From positions 1 through 58,338 of the forward strand of contig JAHPYZ010000019.1 in the NCBI GenBank assembly GCA_019058425.1: a DNA stretch of 58,338 nucleotides, read 5' to 3'. The notes below the pieces were generated by a model. The model was not told the DNA's origin, searched no databases, and saw only the letters and a list, made by a program, of their open reading frames with translations. Numbering within the stretch: the stretch's first letter is position 1; the number at the start of each line of letters is the position of its first letter. Source of the stretch: Promethearchaeota archaeon (lineage in GTDB: Archaea > Asgardarchaeota > Lokiarchaeia > Sigyniarchaeales > SOKP01). This document shows positions 53,806-58,338 of this stretch, piece after piece. Position numbers and translations under genes: made by a program.

Positions 53806-54621
53806 TTAAAATTTCTTATGTGTTTTAATTGAGAACATCATAGGTACAGTGTATTCGTAATTTATAAACTCCCAATAACCATCTTCCCTTTTTTTCATAT
53901 CTGGGTGTATGCTGAAGAATGTAAATGGAAATTCGTGAAGGAATTCTATTTCCAAATTAGCTTTAATCAATGAATTAATAATCTCACTCATAGGATGGTC
54001 CCATTCAAAAGTAGCTTGATTCTTTAGATCTGCTAAAGGATCTGCATAGGCAGCATTCTCATCGAAAAAAACCGGTTTTCCCTCAGAAAAATAATTGAAT
54101 CCTACATTAAATGGATTTTTTTTTTCATCAATTATAAAGCCAAAAGGATGTCCATCGATTATATAAAAGATTCCACCTGGATTTAAGCAATCGCTGATTA
54201 TTTGAGCCCACTGAACTAAATCCGGTAACCAACAAATCGTTCCATATGAAGTAAAAACAATGTCGAATTTTTCTTCTAAAACTTCAGGTATATCATAGAC
54301 ATTCGAAAGTATGAACCTCGCAGGAATATTTAGTCTATTACTCAAATCTTTTGCTAACTCTATCGCTTTATTTGAAAAGTCTACACCAGTAACTTTTGCT
54401 CCTAATCTTGCCCATGAAAGTGTATCCATTCCGAAATGGCATTGCAGATGTAATAATGTTTTTCCCTTAACGTTTCCTATTTCCTCAACCTCTATAGGAA
54501 ATAAAGATGAATTTCCCTCTAAAAAGCCTGGTAAATCATAAGATTTAGATTTAGCATTAATTTCTACGAGTTCATTCCATCTTTTTAGATTTGTCTCAAA
54601 ATATTTTTTATTATTCAACAT
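53806..54621 (-). CDS. Class I SAM-dependent methyltransferase
   Basis: A 271-residue methyltransferase. LLHLQCHFGMDTLSWARLGA (near 55-74) is motif I in the variant HLQCHFG form, followed by VTGVDFS, DIVFTSYGTICWLPD and CLNPGGIFYIIDGHPFG. This variant is typical of a bacterial and archaeal methyltransferase subfamily of unknown substrate, often annotated Methyltransf_25-like. The motif I Gly set is reduced (QCHFG instead of GCGxG), but the fold is complete. Last gene of the minus-strand block from 57.8 kb. Confidence 0.82.
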   Translation of the reverse strand: MLNNKKYFETNLKRWNELVEINAKSKSYDLPGFLEGNSSLFPIEVEEIGNVKGKTLLHLQCHFGMDTLSWARLGAKVTGVDFSNKAIELAKDLSNRLNIPARFILSNVYDIPEVLEEKFDIVFTSYGTICWLPDLVQWAQIISDCLNPGGIFYIIDGHPFGFIIDEKKNPFNVGFNYFSEGKPVFFDENAAYADPLADLKNQATFEWDHPMSEIINSLIKANLEIEFLHEFPFTFFSIHPDMKKREDGYWEFINYEYTVPMMFSIKTHKKF

Positions 54622-54668
54622 TATTCCTCGTATTGATCTAACAAAAATTAGTTGTAGGATTGAAAAAT

Positions 54669-55103
54669 TTACTTGAATTTAAACATAATTTTATAAAGTT
54701 CTTCTTTTGTTTTCACATCTCCAATTATTACACAATTATCTATACTAATATTTTGGCTACTTAAAGAAACATCTTTTCCAATAATACATTTATCCATCTT
54801 AATGTTTTCGGCTATTATAACATTATCATAGATAATTGAGTTTGAAATTTCTACATAATCCTTTATTTCTGAATTTTTTCCTATATATACATTTGGACCT
54901 ATGAGTACATCGTCTCCAATTTTAATATTATCTTCTAAATAGACAGGTTCTATGAATGTTGGATAATCTCCTATGAAATTGTCCACTTTACTTCGCTTAA
55001 CATGAGTTTGCAAGAAAATAGTTAATAATTCCTTGATTTGTGATTGAGAATTTAACTCTAAATTGTCTATAATTTTTTCAATTTCTTTTAAATCTTTTTT
55101 CAT
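54669..55103 (-). CDS. Left-handed beta-helix (hexapeptide repeat) protein
   Basis: A 144-residue protein. After a 45-residue helical part, hexapeptide repeats run from about 50 to 130: VYLEDNIKIGDDVLIGPNVY, IGKNSEIKDYVEISNSIIYD and so on, the [LIV]Gx4 pattern of acyl- and nucleotidyl-transferases such as the C-terminus of GlmU or sugar-nucleotide pyrophosphorylases. The catalytic nucleotidyl domain is absent, so it is either a stand-alone helix protein or the remains of a larger enzyme. It starts 23 bases after hypB and is probably cotranscribed. Confidence 0.75.
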   Translation of the reverse strand: MKKDLKEIEKIIDNLELNSQSQIKELLTIFLQTHVKRSKVDNFIGDYPTFIEPVYLEDNIKIGDDVLIGPNVYIGKNSEIKDYVEISNSIIYDNVIIAENIKMDKCIIGKDVSLSSQNISIDNCVIIGDVKTKEELYKIMFKFK

Positions 55104-55126
55104 ACTTACTACAACTCTTCTAATTC

Positions 55127-55843
55127 CTATAATTCCAAAACTTCAATTAATTGATCAATATTTGTATCCGTTTTAGCGCTTGTTGTTATTACTTTTATAT
55201 TAGAATTGAATTTTTTAGCATCTTTTTTCATTTTTTCGATATTAGTTCCTAATCTCTCTATAAGATCTATTTTATTAATTACAGCAACATCAGACATTTT
55301 AAAGAGCATTGGATGTTTTTCTATTACCCATTCACCTTCAGTAATCGATACTACCGTGATTCTTTTATCAGTTCCAAGTTTGAATTCAGAGGGACAAATT
55401 AAGTTTCCTACGTTTTCTACAAAAATTAAATCATATTTATTTAAATCTTGATTTTTGATAACTTGGTAAATATGATAAGCATTAAGAGCACATTCTCGTC
55501 CTGTATTTATTTGGATTGTTTTTGCATTATGTTTCTCAATTCTATCAGCATCAACTCTAGTAGTTATATCACCACAGATCACTAAAATTCGATATTTTTT
55601 TGACAATTTTTCTACAATTCTCTCAAGAAGAGCTGTCTTCCCTGCCCCAATTGCTCCAACAATATCTACAGATTTGATCCCCATATTATTAAGCTCATTA
55701 TTTATCTGCTGTGCTAAAGAATCATTGTCTTTTTCAACTTCTTTTTTTGTTTCTATAACGAGATCTCTTATATCCTCTCTTGCTAAATTGATGCTTTCAA
55801 GTTCTTTAATCCGCTGAATTTCCTGTTTTCTTTTTTCTGGCAT
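55127..55843 (-). CDS. hypB: HypB-like nickel/GTP protein
   Basis: A 238-residue GTPase of the HypB/UreG family, which inserts nickel into NiFe hydrogenases. P-loop VGAIGAGKTALLERI (near 61), CGDITTRVDADRI, ENVGNLICPSEFKLG, NKIDL (near 190) and TSAKT are in place. In HypB the metal-site motif after NTG is usually CH; here NTGRECALNAYHI has Cys followed by Ala, so one nickel/zinc ligand is missing or replaced by a nearby His. No hydrogenase or other hyp gene is in the window. It forms an operon with the hexapeptide protein. Confidence 0.88.
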   Translation of the reverse strand: MPEKRKQEIQRIKELESINLAREDIRDLVIETKKEVEKDNDSLAQQINNELNNMGIKSVDIVGAIGAGKTALLERIVEKLSKKYRILVICGDITTRVDADRIEKHNAKTIQINTGRECALNAYHIYQVIKNQDLNKYDLIFVENVGNLICPSEFKLGTDKRITVVSITEGEWVIEKHPMLFKMSDVAVINKIDLIERLGTNIEKMKKDAKKFNSNIKVITTSAKTDTNIDQLIEVLEL

Positions 55844-55916
55844 CAGTATTACTAAATAAAAATAAGTCTATAAGAATTACTTCTTTAAATTAAAAATCTA
55901 AAAAAAATTATATGGT

Positions 55917-56750
55917 TTAATACTGGTAAAAACCTTTTCTTGTTTTTACCCCTAATTCGCCTTTTTCAACTAAATCCTTAAGAGAATCTGGCGGTTTATC
56001 ATCTGCTAAGCCACTATTTTTAAAATAAGACATCTCTATATCATAGATTACATCCAAGCCAATTCGATCCATAAATTTAAAAGGACCGTAGTCATTGGTG
56101 ATGAAATATTTACAAAAAATAGGCCAAGCTTTATCGACAGTTTCAAGATCAGCGTATCCTTCTGCCCAGATCTTTAAACAGTCTTTTTTAATGGTTCTCC
56201 ATATTCTATTAAGAACAAATCCATAACACTCTTTTTTAACCTCTAGTGGTGTTACTTCAATACTTTCTACCCAAGATTTCCCCTTTTGGAACGTTGTATC
56301 ACTTGTTTGAGTTCCACGCATGATATCCGCCAATGGCATTGTAAATAGGTTGTAGAAATGAATGTTCATTACTTTATCTTTGCGTTCAACAACATCCTCT
56401 AATTTTGAAATCGGAATGGAGGAACTATTTGTAGCAATTATTGCATGAGGTGGAGCTGACTTATCAATTTGGGGAAAAATTTCTCTTTTTAATTCAAGCT
56501 TCTCAGGAACAGCCTCAATGATTAAATCTGCATTTTTTACGGTTTCAGAAATACTATCATAGACATTAATATCAATTTTAACCTTTTTCTCTTCAATCTT
56601 TTTTTTTACTTCATTTAGAAATTCCTCTAGTCCTTCAGAACTTACATCAAAAACATTTATATTATATCCAAATAAAGCAGATTTTTCAATAATTTGGCGT
56701 CCCATATATCCTGCTCCAATTATAGAGATAACAGTAATTTTATCATCCAT
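55917..56750 (-). CDS. 3-hydroxyacyl-CoA dehydrogenase
   Basis: A 277-residue NAD-dependent dehydrogenase that oxidises 3-hydroxyacyl-CoA in fatty-acid or butyrate-type metabolism. ISIIGAGYMGRQI (near 8) is the NAD motif, EAVPEKLELKREIF near 80, ATNSSSIPISKL near 107 with the catalytic Ser, MNIHFYNLFTMPLADIM near 132 with the catalytic His, and a C-terminal helical dimer domain. The ribosome site AGGTGAT precedes ATG 56750. Enoyl-CoA hydratase or acyl-CoA dehydrogenase partners are not in view. Confidence 0.9.
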   Translation of the reverse strand: MDDKITVISIIGAGYMGRQIIEKSALFGYNINVFDVSSEGLEEFLNEVKKKIEEKKVKIDINVYDSISETVKNADLIIEAVPEKLELKREIFPQIDKSAPPHAIIATNSSSIPISKLEDVVERKDKVMNIHFYNLFTMPLADIMRGTQTSDTTFQKGKSWVESIEVTPLEVKKECYGFVLNRIWRTIKKDCLKIWAEGYADLETVDKAWPIFCKYFITNDYGPFKFMDRIGLDVIYDIEMSYFKNSGLADDKPPDSLKDLVEKGELGVKTRKGFYQY

Positions 56751-56838
56751 ATAATCACCTAAATTTCAAGATTAAGCATTTTATAAAATAATAATTTTAA
56801 TAGAAAAGATTTTGTTATTATTATTAATAAAACTATAA

Positions 56839-57822
56839 TCAATCCTTAGCATTAATTATAATGCTTTTGAGAGTTTCTAAGAAGAAATCATTTTCTTTTC
56901 TTGAGCCTATACTAACTCTAAAATATTCTGGTCCTAGTTGATTTGTTACATCGTGAACTAACACTCCACGTTTTGCTAACCTTTCTGTAATATCCTGTAA
57001 TCCTGTTCTCATGAGTAAAAAATTTGTATAACTTGAATAAACAGAAATCCCTAATTCTGAGATAATGCGGGTAATTCTTTCCTTTTCAATCTCAACTTCT
57101 CTAATGTAATCTTCCATATAATCTTGATGTTCTAATGCTTTTATTCCAGCGAGGACACTCGGATAGGGAAGCATGATATCTAATCCATGGAACTTTTTAC
57201 GTATTATTTCTCCCGCAATTAAATACCCGATTCCTGATCCAGCTAATCCAAAAGATTTACTTAACGTTCTTAAAATTGCGAGATTAGGATATTTCTCTAC
57301 TAATTCAATATAACTTATTTTAGAGAATTCAAAATAAGCTTCATCAAGTAATAAGATTACATTTTCATGTTTTAAAATAGTCTCAACATCTTTTTGAGTT
57401 ATTACTATACTTCCAGTTGGATTATTAGGATTATCAAATACAATTAAAGTGGGAGTTTTCAATTCATTAATTAAAGCTTCTAAGGAAATTTTAAAATTTG
57501 GTTCATTTAATTTGATTTTGAGTAAAGCTGAGTCTGTTTTTTGGGCAGCATTATTTATTACAATAAAGGTTGGATCTGAAATTATTATTTGCCTATTATT
57601 TGAAAATAAAAAGATAAATTCTTTAATTAAGAGATCTGAACCAGGACTTAGAAAAAGTGACTCATGAGCAACTTTTGTATAATGTGACAAGTGTTCCACT
57701 AAAAGATCAACATCTTTTTTAGAAGTATATCGATTAATTTGATCAATAGATTTTTTTACGGGATTAATTATATCTTTTGGAGGAGTTTTATACATTTCGT
57801 TCATATTCAATCTTGCTTTCAT
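56839..57822 (-). CDS. HisC-like PLP aminotransferase
   Basis: A 327-residue fold-type I aminotransferase. LNMNEMYKTPPKDIINPVKK opens as in histidinol-phosphate aminotransferases. FDNPNNPTGSI (near 142), LLDEAYFEFS (near 167), and LRTLSKSFGLAGSGIGYLI with the PLP-binding Lys (near 197) are complete, and FRVSIGSRKEND near the end has the carboxylate-binding Arg. It could be HisC or a related CobD- or phenylalanine-type aminotransferase; no histidine pathway gene is adjacent. It is divergent from the alcohol dehydrogenase gene at 57982. Confidence 0.85.
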   Translation of the reverse strand: MKARLNMNEMYKTPPKDIINPVKKSIDQINRYTSKKDVDLLVEHLSHYTKVAHESLFLSPGSDLLIKEFIFLFSNNRQIIISDPTFIVINNAAQKTDSALLKIKLNEPNFKISLEALINELKTPTLIVFDNPNNPTGSIVITQKDVETILKHENVILLLDEAYFEFSKISYIELVEKYPNLAILRTLSKSFGLAGSGIGYLIAGEIIRKKFHGLDIMLPYPSVLAGIKALEHQDYMEDYIREVEIEKERITRIISELGISVYSSYTNFLLMRTGLQDITERLAKRGVLVHDVTNQLGPEYFRVSIGSRKENDFFLETLKSIIINAKD

Positions 57823-57981
57823 AGTTTTAACACCAAGGAATATTATTGAATTCCAATAATCATTTTCTTATTTATGATATTATCGAAAAATGATATTAAA
57901 AATGTTTTTTTATTGAATTAGCTTTTACTATTTATTATTCTAAAAAGTAATAGAGTACGACAATAAAGGGGATATATTAGA

Positions 57982-58338
57982 ATGCCTACTTGGTATGAAT
58001 CACAAATAATTAAAGATCTAATGCCAATTTTGGGAGCTAGAGCTGTTAGAGGTTTGGAAACTAATTTTTTCTTATCAAGAATATATACAGGTAAATCAGC
58101 TTTGCTTAAAGTTGCTAGATATTTAGAAGCAACTATTGTTAAGGAGGAAAGAAAAGCTTTAATTATCACTGATTCATTTACAAAGAAATTTGTTAAAAAT
58201 GTAGAAGAATTTTTAGAATTAATAGGTATGGACTATAAAGTTTGGTCAGGTGTTTTACCAGAAGTTCCAATTTCGACTATAGACGAAGGAGCAAAAATTT
58301 GTGAAGAATATAAACCAAAAGTATTATTTGCTATTGGA
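57982..58338 (+). CDS. Iron-containing alcohol dehydrogenase, N-terminal part
   Basis: An open frame from ATG 57982 to the right edge, 119 codons, no stop. MPTWYESQIIKDLMPILGAR and then LITDSFTKKFVKNVEEFLE and VWSGVLPEVPISTIDEGAKI match the NAD(P)-binding first half of group III iron-type alcohol dehydrogenases, where the 'PEVP' segment precedes the cofactor motif. The metal-binding C-terminal half lies beyond the window. It is preceded by AAAGGGGATATATTAGA with GGGGAT as ribosome site. It could act with the aldehyde oxidoreductase in fermentation; this is an inference. Confidence 0.85.
   Translation, partial: MPTWYESQIIKDLMPILGARAVRGLETNFFLSRIYTGKSALLKVARYLEATIVKEERKALIITDSFTKKFVKNVEEFLELIGMDYKVWSGVLPEVPISTIDEGAKICEEYKPKVLFAIG

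Noticed and set aside
1-58338. tRNA, rRNA or CRISPR arrays
   Set aside because: Intergenic stretches were read by eye for the T-loop GGTTCGAATCC-type sequence, conserved rRNA blocks and regularly spaced repeats. None was seen. A tRNAscan run would be the proper test for tRNAs with introns.

Overview
This AT-rich window looks like a piece of an Asgard archaeal chromosome, most likely of the Lokiarchaeia type. Four things point there: three tandem Ras/Rab-like small GTPase genes; HdrA and MvhD/VhuD-type subunits that each carry two in-frame TGA codons at cysteine positions, followed by a hairpin with the layout of a eukaryotic-type SECIS element; archaeal energy genes (heterodisulfide-reductase modules, corrinoid methyl transfer, tungsten-type aldehyde:ferredoxin oxidoreductase) mixed with bacterial-type genes; and archaeal gene starts with AT-rich TATA-like boxes, GGTGA or GGAGG ribosome sites, and TTG or GTG starts. 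I saw no tRNA, rRNA, CRISPR array, transposase or integrase.

Layout. 1-5.0 kb (minus): partial membrane protein, type I GAPDH, SIR2-TPR protein, polyferredoxin. 5.2-12.3 kb (plus): membrane zinc-ribbon protein with a frameshift, a 1341-residue PAS/GAF histidine kinase, two conserved hypotheticals. 12.3-15.8 kb: a decayed copy of part of an acetyltransferase gene, a DUF998-like membrane protein without a normal start codon, a homocysteine methyltransferase-like gene and the intact acetyltransferase. 16.0-19.7 kb (minus): hdrA-mvhD-fdhB/frhB-like operon with four predicted selenocysteines. 20.1-21.3 kb: two small membrane proteins. 21.3-26.8 kb (minus): corrinoid protein plus UroD-type methyltransferase, a GNAT, and aldehyde:ferredoxin oxidoreductase with its ferredoxin. 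27.0-33.6 kb (minus): M3 peptidase, a 920-residue HdrC/GltD/HdrB fusion, a QueG/RdhA-like Fe-S protein, a methyltransferase. 33.6-39.1 kb: a SNF2 helicase converging on three GTPases. 39.3-43.9 kb: mixed small metabolic genes. 44.3-51.0 kb (plus): a nine-gene operon of mostly unrecognised proteins. 51.2-58.3 kb: GNAT, membrane protein, two methyltransferases, hexapeptide protein, HypB, 3-hydroxyacyl-CoA dehydrogenase, HisC-like aminotransferase, and the start of an iron-type alcohol dehydrogenase.

How the genes may work together. HdrA, MvhD and the FrhB-like protein form an electron-transfer (probably flavin-bifurcating) module. HdrBC and the hydrogenase large subunit are not here, although HypB at 55 kb hints at a NiFe hydrogenase elsewhere. 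The corrinoid protein and methyltransferase, the aldehyde oxidoreductase and the HdrC/GltD/HdrB fusion suggest an anaerobe that moves electrons between ferredoxin, NAD(P)H and thiol or disulfide carriers.

The best candidate for an undescribed system is the 44.3-51.0 kb operon. Four adjacent proteins appear to be variants of one fold: an N-terminal helix, a beta region of variable length (a long Gly/Ser/Thr-rich hairpin-like stretch in two of them) and a shared strand ending in P[VI]P. They are followed by repeat proteins and by a protein with Cna/carboxypeptidase-regulatory-like beta modules that has no signal peptide. This looks like an intracellular protein assembly. Its function cannot be read from the sequence.
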